From NCBI GenBank assembly GCA_019614645.1, contig JABWDB010000006.1, positions 1,860,001 through 1,924,000 of the forward strand: a stretch of 64,000 nucleotides of DNA, written 5' to 3'. The notes beneath the pieces are model-generated. The model did not search any database. It had not been told where the DNA came from and saw only the letters and a list, made by a program, of their open reading frames with translations. Positions within the stretch are counted from its first letter, which is position 1; every line of letters starts with the position of its first letter. The position numbers and the translations under genes are program-made. Source of the stretch: Stratiolaelaps scimitus. Taxonomy: Eukaryota; Arthropoda; Arachnida; Mesostigmata; Laelapidae. Positions 27,150-38,016 of the stretch are shown in pieces.

Positions 27150-28900
27150 TAATTAGACAAGCGTTTGAGGCGTTCGGATTTCAGCAGGCTCATGAAGTGG
27201 GCCCAATCATCGGTCGCATAAATCTGCTCTGAATTCTGTCGAGAGCGTCAGTATGCTACTTTAGATGTGGACGCAATATCTGACAGTTGTACAGGACTGA
27301 GACTATTATAAAAGATTATTTTAAGACTATTGTCAAGAGTCACGTACTAATCAAGGTAGTATTACACATCGAATATGGCACTTTCTTGTCTCCAGTGATG
27401 TGTGGGTCAAAGTGTAACAGAAGGCTGACTAGGACATCCAGATCTCATATGGATTGAACTTTGGGGATAGTGTTATCTTTAAGAGTATAGGTGAAACCAA
27501 TGATGACTGGGTTAGACAACGCACGTCTCGGTGCTGAAATTAACATTTTATTCTGCATGGGTCATTTAATTTCGAATCTCAATCTGTATACAATCGTTTA
27601 ACAATGGCCACAGGTAACACTTCAATTTAAATATACAATATAGCAGGAAGATTACACCGGACCCCCTGTGGGACTTCTGACAGACCTAGTGAACTCATAT
27701 ACCCATTTACTCTTAATCTGGACCGTTTGTCTCTCTGCCCCCTTGACGGCTTAGTGGTGAACGTCTTCGACTGCTAGACAGGCCACACACGAAGAATCTT
27801 TGGATTTCTTTGTCATCTTTCTTTATTTGTGGATGCTTGCCAGGTACGACAAGGTTGAAAAATAACCAAAGGTGGCAGGTCCCCACAGTAACACGTAATG
27901 GTTGAGTGCTGAGGCCTGCCAAATAGGGGAACAATTGAGACTCAACTCAAAGAAATGTACCGTCTGCCTGCCTGTCTATTAGATAGCTTCGCAACCATTC
28001 AATATGTATAGTATTAATGCCAAGCTTACCTAACATTGAAATTAGCCACAGGTATGAAGCTTTGAACGCCTTATGAAAATCTGTTATTATATTTTCGAAG
28101 TTTTCTAAGTGATTTGCTAGTATACGCCTCCAAGGTCTGCATCATACTTGCGAATGTACTATGTGGAGATTTGCCCCTGGTAAAGTCTTGATGATCGTCA
28201 TCTAATAAGACCATTCACTAAGAGGTTACCGAATATGGAAACCACAACAAGATACTCAAATATGCTGCTCGCAAGGATGTATTGGATTTGGATTGCGTTT
28301 TGGTGCACCGACATGATAAGCAAGGATACAAACGACTAGTAAACGGCACCATACTCTTAATTGCAACAAAGTATAACACTTATAGATTCAGCTATATAAT
28401 CGATTGCAGCGATGGAGGAACCCGATCAGAGGTGCCCGCTGAGTCGAAGCTGAAGTGGCATAATTTTAATGGCACTCCCAGCCGTTATATTAAACGACGG
28501 ACACTTAGACACTGAAGTATTTGAATCAATGTGATCAGTAGAGCACGGAGCGTTGAAGAGACTCGAGAAGAAATCTTTGAGAAGCTCCATCTGGTGCTCA
28601 GTGTCATCTGCTACAATCTCTCGATCAATTGAGCGAGTTCGCCAATAGGCTTTTTATGTCTTCGGCGCTTCGGTTGACCGATCGGCAAGAGATGATGTGA
28701 ACTAAGGTAGCATGAGGGAAACCGTAGCGACCAAGGACCAGCCGAAGCATTAACGTCAACGGCAATAGCTTCTCATATCCACTAACTGGGAACCTGCATG
28801 GATCAAACACCAAGCGTAGCTCTTCCAAATCGTCAGAATACATCAGTCCCATTCGTCCCATCAGTGCATTCACTGGTCTAGAGGTGATAAGGCATGTTCC
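27150..28900 (-). mobile_element. LINE pol remnant, longest copy, minus strand
   Basis: Read 5-prime to 3-prime on the minus strand, this shows: an 82-codon open piece (28873-28625); EIVADDTEHQMELLKDFFSS, the usual linker before the RT domain; FNIT; DRVPPSLQS; DFTRGKSPHS; TDFHKAFKAS and EWLRSYLIDRQ at about 28085-27963; TVQI then VNGYMSS; EVPQGV (27677-27660), matching the VPQGS motif; DLDVLVSLLLHFDPHIT at about 27394-27445, matching the DLGV segment; and LDRIQSRFMR at about 27213-27250, the thumb ERVQ region. The YADD segment appears deleted, and stops and frameshifts are frequent. A SINE-like insertion interrupts it. The order of motifs fits CR1/jockey/L2-type LINEs. Confidence 0.88.
27722..27966 (+). 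mobile_element. tRNA-headed SINE-like insertion inside the LINE
   Basis: This roughly 237 bp segment separates two pieces of LINE reading frame that otherwise join (DRQ to QTVQI). It is bounded by ACCGTTTG (27722) and ACCGTCTG (27959), a probable 8 bp target-site duplication with one mismatch. Near its left end, ACGGCTTAGTGGTG (27746-27759) is close to the RNA polymerase III A box of tRNA genes. The expected B box is degraded (perhaps GAATCTTTGG near 27795). Together these point to a tRNA-derived SINE read on the plus strand. Without a second full copy to align, the exact ends stay approximate. Confidence 0.6.
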
Positions 28901-29762
28901 TCTGCACCTGCCTCGTGGTCAAAGTGATAAAACGCCTTTCTCGAGAACCTATGTTATCCAGCATACTCCGAGTGATGTTCTCGAATCCTCATATATGGCC
29001 ACTTCACCTCATCCACGCTCAACCCATTTTATCCCATCGGGAAGTGTCTAGCATTTTCTGTCTTCTCAACCCAAACGGATCGGTCAGAACTTCGTTGGCT
29101 CGCCAACCCCTGAGAGTTGGCGGCCACAACAGCCCTTTTCACATCTAGCAGTGTTTTGTGTTTTCCATATTTCTTGCTTTGTCCTATTCGTTCTCCGATG
29201 TTCCCTTCGCCATGAAAGCAAAAGCCAAAGAGAGACTCGAGTTCGCCGGCGAACAGTGACGCCTCCGTATGGTCTGGCGGCAGTGGGTGGCGCCATTGAG
29301 TGGGGTTTCGCCGTCTATCGAGCCCGCCTCTCACTGCGTCCGTGCTGTTCGTTCGCCGATAGCACCAACCAGTTCGTTCCGCTGATGCTGTTTTCCTCTT
29401 GTCTTTACTTTTTCCAGTTGTATGGCCTGTTCTGCACTGAGGGCGGCAACGGCGCGGTCAACGGCCACGGCAACGTCACTCTGGGGAAAGACAGGCAGGA
29501 GCGCAAGAGGAGGCGCCGACGACGATGCTGATGGCAAGGAGCAGCAAATCGGGATAGAATTGACGGCCAATTACATCCGACGCGGCGCCATTTTCAAATC
29601 AAAGGGAGCAAGGGAGGGCGAAGGAAAACGAGGGAAATGAAATACATGGAAGGATGATGATGACGACATGAACGGAGAGAGAGAGAGGAAGATCGGGAGA
29701 GGGATATGTAGACATATATTATAGATAAATATATAGGGAGAGAGAGAGGCTGCCATTGAAGT
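28901..29762. other. Non-coding stretch with GC-rich island
   Basis: The region 29200-29640 is GC- and CpG-rich with overlapping open frames on both strands (up to 126 codons at 29151-29531, +) but no domain. GA-rich tracts occupy 29675-29750. Confidence 0.45.
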
Positions 29763-29870
29763 GGTAAAGGTAAAGCTTTATTAAAGGAGCAGCAATTTCA
29801 CAAGGTTAAGCTCTCTTGTATGTCGCGCAGAGGGGCTGGTAGATAGCGACACCTAGCATGAAACTATATA
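29763..29870 (-). mobile_element. LINE 3-prime tail, detached copy, minus strand
   Basis: The reverse complement carries the same terminal sequence as 4577-4651: GACATACAAGAGAGCTTAA, then AAATTGCTGCTCCTTTAATA and a CTTTAC repeat tail. Its 5-prime side lies toward higher coordinates, so it is not the tail of the minus-strand LINE at 27150-28900. It is a separate, strongly truncated insertion. Sequence up to about 29870 may belong to it but has no second copy here for comparison. Confidence 0.65.
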
Positions 29871-31719
29871 ATGACTGTACAATCGTATTCATAACAAATC
29901 ATATCGCTGTTGTCGTTTTGAGCTTTGTTTCTGTCATTGGATGTCGCCTTTGATTCGTGATACTTGAAGAACCTTGTATGTAATCCATGATGAGATTTCA
30001 TCACCGATGGATCGCTTTGGAAATCGTGTGCATGAACGTATATCTATGATCGGCGCGGGTCCCGACACCGACCGTACGGCCCATTGAGAACGTCAAGGAA
30101 ATGTATGCGCTAAATTGTTGTTTTACTAAATTTTAATTAATTTTTATAATATTGAGCCTATGCTGATCTGGTGGCTGGCAGTAACAGTTGTGGTAAACTC
30201 CGGCTTTTATTGATGGTGTCCACAGATATGTATCGAGAGTGGAGCATTGAAGTCACTTTATGGCTCTCACAGTTGTTTCGCGAATTCACCCAATGAACGT
30301 GAGCGTAAAAAGAAAATTGGCGACCGCTAACCCATAAACTATCCTTGCTGCAACTAGGTATGTTGTTACAAAATAGAGTACCATTAAACTAGCGGTAGTG
30401 TTTTGACGGGAACATTGCCGCATTTCAAGAACATAGGCACAATCCATAAAACAAAATACGTGTAATCTTGTCTTGTCCCATGCGATTCTACCAATCACGC
30501 GCAAGACGCCTAATCAACGTTAGTTGTTAGTAATCTTGGTCGCGTCCATCGGGAGCAAGAAAAAACGATGACTTTTTCAACTTGTGCAGCAACGGATGCG
30601 AACGACAGATATAAGATATATAAGAGGAGGTCATCGGGTAGAGCGGGCAGAGTTGGTAGTCACAGGTCGATGCTGCGTAGTCTCAATGTGGAATCTCAGT
30701 CAGGCAAAAACCGCCCACCGCAGGGTGCCATGTTCGACAGACCGTAGGGGCGTCGAGAGCTCTGCGGTCAGGAGGCTGCACCCTCTGCTGCTCGGCTGAG
30801 CTCGAGGTGGTGCGCGCGTGCCCGCGTTAACGGAAAAACGCGACGTGCGGCATCCGTGTGGGAAGCATACGGTAAACGGCGCATTATTGATGGCTGTCGA
30901 ACGAAACTCCGCCCCTTTCACTTTGTCATTGGTTTATCTGACTTGCGCCAGAACAGCCGATGAGATGGGGGTAGCCTTCCACGGGGACACTTGACTCTGG
31001 CTGGTGAGAGAGCGAACGAACAAAGCCGAGAGAGAGAGGACGGCAGATTGCGAGATAATAAGAAATAAAATAGGGAGAGGCTCTGGAAGAGTTCGGGGAC
31101 GAGTCTTGCCCCGCACGTCTTGATCCTCACTTTCTACGATGGATGTACGTTGCGCTGGTTGAGCTGGGCGGCGTACGGAACAACCTTGCTTCCGGCCACC
31201 ACAATCTCGATGGCGGGCGCCATCGCTGTCAAGCGGGAAATTGCGAAACCAGAGATGCACAAACCGCTAGAGGAAGTTGCGAAGCCGTGACGAAGGGCGA
31301 CCAACTAAGCCCAGAGTGAGACAGTGAGAGAGAGAAGAGAGGGTGAGCAACTATCGACCTCGAAGCTAGCAACCACTAAACATCGTAAGAAGATCGCAGT
31401 TACAAGCAGTGGCGGTCTAGAAATGTACTGCAATGGACCGACATTGCTTGAGTTTCACGTTGACGTTCGAGAATAACCTAGTCATAGAAAATCAAATATG
31501 AAATGGATCATTGTTAACCTCACTCGTTCACATTGGATCCCATATAAAGTAATCCGTTTAATACACAACTGAAAATTAGCCGTAATAATAGCCGAGTCCT
31601 AGTTATTATAATATTATTATCATTACTAGTCTTATTCGTTTATCATTATTTTTACGGCTCTAACTGGTCAAAAAATCGTTTATTCAAACATACGGTAGGT
31701 CGGTATTTCTAGGGATTAT
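29871..31719. other. Non-coding stretch, no gene recognised
   Basis: GC-rich with GA-rich tracts at 31020-31080 and 31313-31345. Frames of up to 108 codons (30934-31260, -) show no motif. Confidence 0.45.
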
Positions 31720-31732
31720 GGGGGGGGGGGGG
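31720..31732. repeat. Poly-G run
   Basis: 13 consecutive G on the plus strand, a possible G-quadruplex former and a likely assembly-length uncertainty. Confidence 0.9.
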
Positions 31733-33139
31733 TGAGGACGACAATGTCCCGAGGAAGGCGATGGCATTGCCTCTCTGCACGGCGAGGGACAGGCGCGAAA
31801 ATGTTCATGGTTCACCTTTTACGGCCGAGTGCCACTTTGAGCACGAGCGTTGCACAATGGCAAATAATGTCTACAAAAGAGAGTTCTGGGTGGCCACGAC
31901 GAATCCGTGTAACCTGCGAAGGCTATGAACGTCCGATAGAAACACATTGTTCCCTACAAGGGTCGTTCCGCAACGAACGACAGCTCCGTATGATGACGAT
32001 ACTTCCAGCAACCTGACCCGGTCCCAGTCCTTATTCTTCAACTTGAGTGATGATATATAAATAAGGTGTCCTTATTCATTCGATGACAAACACGCTCTAT
32101 AACGTGCGCACGTCATTCAATTCGGCATGCAAATCGCTGCAAATGTGTTAAAAATGCACACTTATTTCGAGGAACTAATTCTACGTTTGCTATAGCAAAC
32201 CTCAAATAAAAACGTAGCAGCACACGTCATTGGCTGATGGCACTACTAAGATGTGGAAATTAGTGCTTGCAAGAAGCTAAACTCAGTGGTCGATTAATGT
32301 AATTTAGGTGGGCGGGATCGGCAAGCTTCGTTTTCCAAGGTGGACGAGAGTAATTCCGATGTTACAACTGCGCGATGGCGAATACGCGAGAGGGGCGCTG
32401 GGCGCGCGCGGGGTTTCGAGCGAGAGCAATGAAGACGAAGCAGAGAGAGACACATCGCGAACGGAACGCTCTATGAGCAGAGCAGGACGAACCGAAGCTT
32501 AGCGTACGGCTCGTTGAACACATCCAACTGTCAGCATACGTCGCCCATCTATAATTATGTTCTCCAGTTTAAACTCAACTTCGAATTCAATACTACTGTA
32601 TACTCATTGTATGTAGGGGGGGGGGGCGATGAAGACCAAATTAAATGTTACCTAGTATGTATTTCAACGGGAAACACTATTTGTTTAGAAGGCCGATGTC
32701 TACTCTGACCACCACCAGTCGCCGTCTCGGATCATGTGAAGGTTTATTGTTATTATACGGATATCGTTTAGTGTGAGAGGCATCGTCGCCGTTTTTTTTT
32801 CTAGTCTGAGCAAGTTCTGCGCTGCTTGCTTGGATCTACCTATCCATCTAGTTGACACAACAACGAAGATGAATATATTCTCACAGAGCGTTTGCTGCGT
32901 TCGCGGCCTTTCTCCTCTTTCTACACAATTGCTGATTCAGCGTCCCTTTGCTCAAGGAACTCGTTTGCTCCGTGGGTGTGGAGACAGTTGCTAAGGACAC
33001 AGAAGACTTAAAAAGAACAGAGAACAGATTCTAGATTTTGTTGTCGGAAATTATAACGAGCTTTGTTGCCTACATTGCCGCATTTGTATTCTCAAAAGAA
33101 ACCGTGTGTTGCTTGAGGTTCCGTTTGTATTGTATAATG
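31733..33139. other. Non-coding stretch, no gene recognised
   Basis: Only frames under 100 codons and no motif. A second long G run (about 9-10 G) lies near 32617. Confidence 0.5.
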
Positions 33140-33162
33140 TATATATATATATATATATATAT
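33140..33162. repeat. (TA)11 microsatellite
   Basis: Pure TA run of 23 bp. Confidence 0.95.
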
Positions 33163-34146
33163 CTATTGTGGTTGGTAAAGGTTCTCGTACACGAGTTGTA
33201 ATAGGCGACCAGTGCCATGATCTTGTCTAGGCCATAAGATTGTTGCAATAGGGCCGAATGGTTGTGACGTTTGTCACATAGGTATCTATTAGAAAACAAA
33301 ATACCTTATTGTATCAAACGAAAGATATTATCGACCACGCAACTGGACGCTCTATCAATATTAACATGCTATATATTCTGAATAATCGCGGGCGGAGAAT
33401 CACACGAGGAGGAGCAGTGTAAATTTAGCTCGGCCTCATCGTTTTAAGCGCCATGACGAGACGGTTTTCTTATATATCCAATATGCCCCTATAAACTCCC
33501 TTCATAGGCAGCTTGGTGTCAACCTTTAAGATGCGATCTGAAATGTTGACTTATCGCCGCATGCTCATACTCGAATCTCGCACAAACGATAAGTCAGGCT
33601 GCCGAGTCGAGACAGAATTCGCTTAAGCAGCAGGTTTCCACCCCGCCGCTCATTGTGGCATCAACAATTCGACTGTCGAAAGATTGCTTCGTATGCCTCT
33701 GCGCTTTGTGACATAACTATGTTCAACAAATTTTAATGACTGCAATCGAGAGAAGGAGCTTGGGTGGGACTGGGTCAAAATGGGTCGATACGAGCCCAGG
33801 CCTGTCGCAAGGCGAAATATTCTGAGAGATTTAAACGAAGATGAAACATGCTGAATAACTCGCGCTGCCAACAGCATTACCCGCTCGTACGGATGGCCTC
33901 GTCAAGCGAAGGTCCCACTCCGATTCGTTTCGCTCTCCTCTCGCTCTCTCTCTCTTTAAAACGAGTTAATCGGGTGGAAGAACTTCAGCGGGTTGCCGTG
34001 TGGGTGCGTCTGAGCGGGAGCACTGGTGCACTCCCACACCGGCAGAGCTCTCCAAGTCAGCCGTGTGACCCCTGCTTTCGAATCTCGTGGACTCCGCGAG
34101 GCGAGATGTCGCGCAGGAGTGTGTTGGCCAAACGTCATTACAATGA
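33163..34146. other. Non-coding stretch entering GC-rich island
   Basis: A 194-codon frame at 33848-34432 (+) crosses a (CT)n run and has no domain. Its length is about what chance allows. It competes with the better-looking frame at 34147-34455. Confidence 0.4.
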
Positions 34147-34455
34147 AGCACCGCCCCAAGCAAACCTGCTCAGTACGGTTCAGAAGAGCTCGCAGCTTTC
34201 GATATTCCAGAACGAACATGGCTGCGATTTTACCTACGATGTGACGAAACGGCAGTCTACACAGACATCACCCCGTTTCGTATCGAGGCTCCTTCCGACA
34301 CATTCACTTACACGGCCGACGCCCTCATTGCAGTCACAGGGGTCAATCGAGGTCGCACGATCGCGACATTTTCGCAGCCCGAGATGCCTGACCTCACCCT
34401 TGGTACGAACCCGTATGTTCCAGTTGGCTTGACGACGGATGGTGGCGCGGAGTAA
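34147..34455 (+). CDS. Candidate coding segment without start codon, hypothetical
   Basis: This frame is open for about 102 codons between a TGA at 34144-34146 and a TAA at 34453-34455. It has no early ATG, so it could only be an exon or a broken gene. It looks more protein-like than surrounding frames. First positions are purine-rich, acidic and aromatic residues are well spread (for example PERTWLRFYLRCDE and ADALIAVTGVNRG), and there is little low complexity. No domain was recognised. Two other frames are also open here because the region is GC-rich, so the support is compositional only. Confidence 0.22.
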   Translation, partial: STAPSKPAQYGSEELAAFDIPERTWLRFYLRCDETAVYTDITPFRIEAPSDTFTYTADALIAVTGVNRGRTIATFSQPEMPDLTLGTNPYVPVGLTTDGGAE

Positions 34456-34931
34456 TGAGCGAATGCTTGCAGCCGAACCTCGCTGGGACGAAATCACTTT
34501 CAGTACAAATAACATGAGGGAAATCTCCATTCAAATCGCCGATATTCGATCTCTGGATTGAATTGGCCGATTTCTCAATAGTGTCCGATTTGAAGAAGGC
34601 TAAATCCGAACGGATTAAACATATCAGATTGGGAGGGGGGCAGTTCGAATAATTCGGAGGTGAAATTGAATCCGGAGGCGAAGATGTGTCGGTAGCAATG
34701 TCTTGAAGACCATGATGAACGAATGCGGTGGCGTTTTATTCATAATAATAATATTACCCGAAACAACAGCGAAATCTCTATATTATTTATGACGTATTTC
34801 AAATACTAAAATGCACTCGATAGTTGCTCGATTGGTTGCAGCTGTCCCTCTATGTAACTAACCCGTAGGTAGTACCATATTGTGGCCTTCGAATAGGTTT
34901 AACCGGTCATACGCGACAGGAATTCGCAGGT
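34456..34931. other. Non-coding stretch
   Basis: No open frame or motif of note. Confidence 0.5.
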
Positions 34932-34957
34932 AAAAAAAAAATATATATATATATATA
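34932..34957. repeat. Poly-A plus (TA)8
   Basis: Ten A residues run directly into a TA dinucleotide array. Confidence 0.9.
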
Positions 34958-35376
34958 ACCTGACTCGAATCCCATACAGTGCTTGACCCAGGAGTAAATA
35001 AGAATAAAACAAACTACCATACAATTGCAAGGCAGCTAACTAGCAGATGGATATGAAAAAGAAAGATTTCATCCTCTAAGCAAATCTTGCCTATAATTTT
35101 GCTCCTGATATGCCAATCCATAGCATATCCACGTGGCGGAAGCTTGTAATCGCGAAATCATTTTCATATCACTTGCCAGTAAGAAAAGATATATGAGTGA
35201 CTCTAGCGATTACAATAAAGTAATACCCACCTGTCAGTCCCACACTGCCACCGTTGAGCGTACGTAGATTCATATACCATATGCATGCTCAAGAACTATC
35301 GTCTATACTATTGCTATAACTCTATGTCGTAGTTAATAATGGTCCTTTAAGTTAATCCCCGCTCCATATGTAAAGC
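34958..35376. other. Non-coding AT-rich stretch
   Basis: Nothing recognised on either strand. Confidence 0.5.
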
Positions 35377-35394
35377 AAAAAAAAAAAAAAAAAA
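35377..35394. repeat. Poly-A (A18)
   Basis: 18 consecutive A on the plus strand. No retroposon body or processed-gene copy was recognised directly upstream. Confidence 0.9.
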
Positions 35395-35420
35395 CCCGCT
35401 CATTTTCACTGGGGCAAAAC

Positions 35421-35447
35421 GTCGTCGTCGTCGTCGTCGCCGCCGCC
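35421..35447. repeat. (GTC)6(GCC)3 trinucleotide repeat
   Basis: CpG-containing triplet repeat at the left edge of a GC-rich island. Confidence 0.9.
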
Positions 35448-37954
35448 TTTTCGTACCGTCATGTCAGAATGCCTCCTGGTGCCAAAGACAAATGCAGCCC
35501 CCTCATTACAGAACCCGAGACGTCAACGAAAGGGAGTGCAGTCACTCAAGGTTATTTCCATCGTCCATACACATGGATGCCTGCCGTTCGTGCTTGCTTG
35601 TCGTCCCGGCGGCACAGCGAGCCAGGCGAGACTCCTCCAGCCGCAGCCTTCGCGTTCAGACCGCTGCTGTTGTTACCGTTATTCGTATACTCAGTGGACT
35701 CAGCTAGACTCTCTTCTGCCCGCTGCTCAGACAACAAAGATGGATGGATGAAGCCCCTTAATGACACTGTCGGCAAACGAACAATGCTCGCCATACAACA
35801 GCGGTGGGTACAGGTTGACTTCCATCCGTGGCAATCGCCCCTCGGCGGCAACAGCGGTAATGTCAGGAAGAAGTGACGGAACGCGCCAGCTTAAAATGGA
35901 AGCGGATTCGTTAATCGCATTGCAACAACGCTGCCTCAATAAGTGATAAGCATTTACTATCCGTTGGCGACACCACGCGTGTGACGATAGCCATGGAAAG
36001 ATCTGCTAATCCCGCCCCATGTTATATTAGTTATTACCACGTTTGATCTCGCCTCAAAATGACAACAGCGTAATATCCACCTGGTTTGTTATAGCAGTGC
36101 GCGTCACGCAGTTAACGAATATATTACTTTTACCACGAATGGCTTGTGTGTGGCTTGCTCCTCACTAATATCGAAGCGCAGACGAAGACGGCACAGCGGG
36201 GAGGCAGTGGGTGGCTCAAGACGCTTCTGGTTTCTGGGAAACTCGTTATAATAATATGAGGAGGATAGGTAATATGCGAACAGATTTCAGCGCCGGCAAA
36301 AGGTTGCCTCTCTATATGTGCGAAGTACGACTTCGGGCGAACACTTTCGGAGGCACACACCTCCGCCCACCTGAATCCCGGAGGAGTCTGGTCTTGAACA
36401 GAGGATTGGTCTACTCCCTTTTGATGTTTTGATGCTGGGCAGAATGGTGAGAACGGCTAAACTAAAAAAAAGTGGATGAAAATGATCGCTAACAGAGCTA
36501 CATGTGCTAATACTGTAAGACAACTTTGTGCCGCAATATAGCCTAGAACCAAAAATCTATGGTCATGCTCATTCCGACACTGACTTCAAGGCCCAATTAT
36601 GGAAAAGGGGGCTTGCTCGCTTCTAAACCATGTCACCATTTGGACATATGTCCTCGTAAAGTTCGACCGAACTATATGCTATAATATTTGTTATCATGAT
36701 TCTTTAATTGCAATCATGCATACCAGGGCAGCACAGAGACGGCTTCGACTGCATGCTCAACATTAACTTGTGCTAGTTGACTTCAAATAACTGCCAAAGA
36801 GATTACGTGGCTTCTGAAGATTCCTCCTTTCGCAGTACGGGCGTTCTTATAAAGGCTACGTCTTGTAGTTAACAATTCAGTTACTATGTCATTTATAATA
36901 TTCTATGTTAGCGAATCTCTAGTGCGTTGTTTTTCCTCGTTATTTTGGTAACATCATCAAATAACAATTACATAACAGATATCGTCCCTGACAAATTCGA
37001 ATAGATATAATTTTTCCAATAAATAAATAAACGCAAGAATATTGATGTCGCTATTTTTGATGATCTTCATGAGTATACGCGAATCTATCCATGATAAACT
37101 CGTCGATTCGCTCCTACCAACAGACCAACGTAATTGACGTTACTAATGCGTCCACAGGCATTCTAATATTCGTCACCGTGTTTACCTTGTTTCCTGGTTT
37201 CATTCAAGCAGACCGCACCTTGCCTTGCTTTAGCAGCGACGTTAGTTCTCGTTGATTGTTGTTGTTTTTTTATCTCCAAAATATAATACGCCATCTATTA
37301 TATTTATTTAGCCAAGCGGTCGGGGCCTGCCGTCAGGTAGCGTTTTGAGTGCGGCGGCGGAGGCCTCGGCCAACGATGGTTACGGTAGGTAGGCAGATGG
37401 GTGGGTCCCTACATCCACCAGCCGACTGACTCTTAACCTCCCACGATGAACGAGCGGTATTGGCTGGCTGATCACGTACCTGCGTCGTCTTCAGCAGCAA
37501 CACACGCCCGCTACCACCGTCCGGCACCGACGCTGCAGATACTACAGCTACGGACGCCACTGCTGCTGCTGCTACTGGGCTAGCGACGATGTAAAAGCAC
37601 TCGTTAGACGAGGTTCGCGGGCTTCGGTCGTCTATCTGGGATGGTTTCCTTTATATGAAACTAGCAAACGTAACGGCACATAGCTCGGAGTGGTGGTGCA
37701 GGTCTTGCTGCTGCTGCTGCTGCAGAAGAAAAATACGAAGAAAGTACAACGGGCGTTGTGTTCCTTCATCAAAGAAGAGAGGGGCAGACGTCCCGTCAAT
37801 CTGTCTGGCGCGTGTTTATCTTAGCGAAATACTGTAATGTTACTTTGGCAGCTTAATGCAACTTCGGGGGAGGGGGGGGGATAGGGCCCTGACACTTCTA
37901 TCTTGTTCCCATGATGGCGGCTGAGGCGGCAGTAACGTCGCATCACCAAAGGAT
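35448..37954. other. Non-coding stretch, GC-rich island then AT-rich
   Basis: In 35460-35950 several frames overlap on both strands (up to 135 codons at 35469-35876, +), which reflects high GC rather than a clear gene. The region 36520-37310 is AT-rich and empty. CTG/CAG triplet runs lie at 37559-37575 and 37704-37722, and a G8 run near 37870. Confidence 0.42.
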
Positions 37955-38016
37955 GTAGCCTTGGATAGGTGCACCATTAATGGGATAGGTCGCAGGTTCG
38001 AATCCTGTCGTGGACA
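37955..38016 (+). repeat. tRNA-like sequence, probable SINE head or tRNA pseudogene
   Basis: A perfect RNA polymerase III B box, GGTTCGAATCC (37995-38005), sits in a fully paired 5 bp T arm (GCAGG/CCTGT with one G-T pair). An A-box-like TAGCCTTGGATAGG lies about 30 bp upstream. The anticodon stem does not pair, and the 7 bases after the T arm (CGTGGAC) find no complementary acceptor strand upstream. It is therefore not a functional tRNA gene. A tRNA-derived SINE fragment or decayed tRNA fits best. No A-rich or microsatellite tail is evident. Confidence 0.55.

Noticed and set aside
33848..34432. 194-codon plus-strand open frame as a gene
   Set aside because: Includes a (CT)n-encoded Ser/Leu run, Arg/Ser-rich throughout, no domain, and overlaps a better-looking frame at 34147-34455.
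35377..35394. Poly-A tail of a processed pseudogene
   Set aside because: No coding remnant, target-site duplication or retroposon body recognised next to it.
37940..38016. Functional tRNA gene
   Set aside because: Perfect B box and T arm, but no pairing acceptor stem and no anticodon stem.
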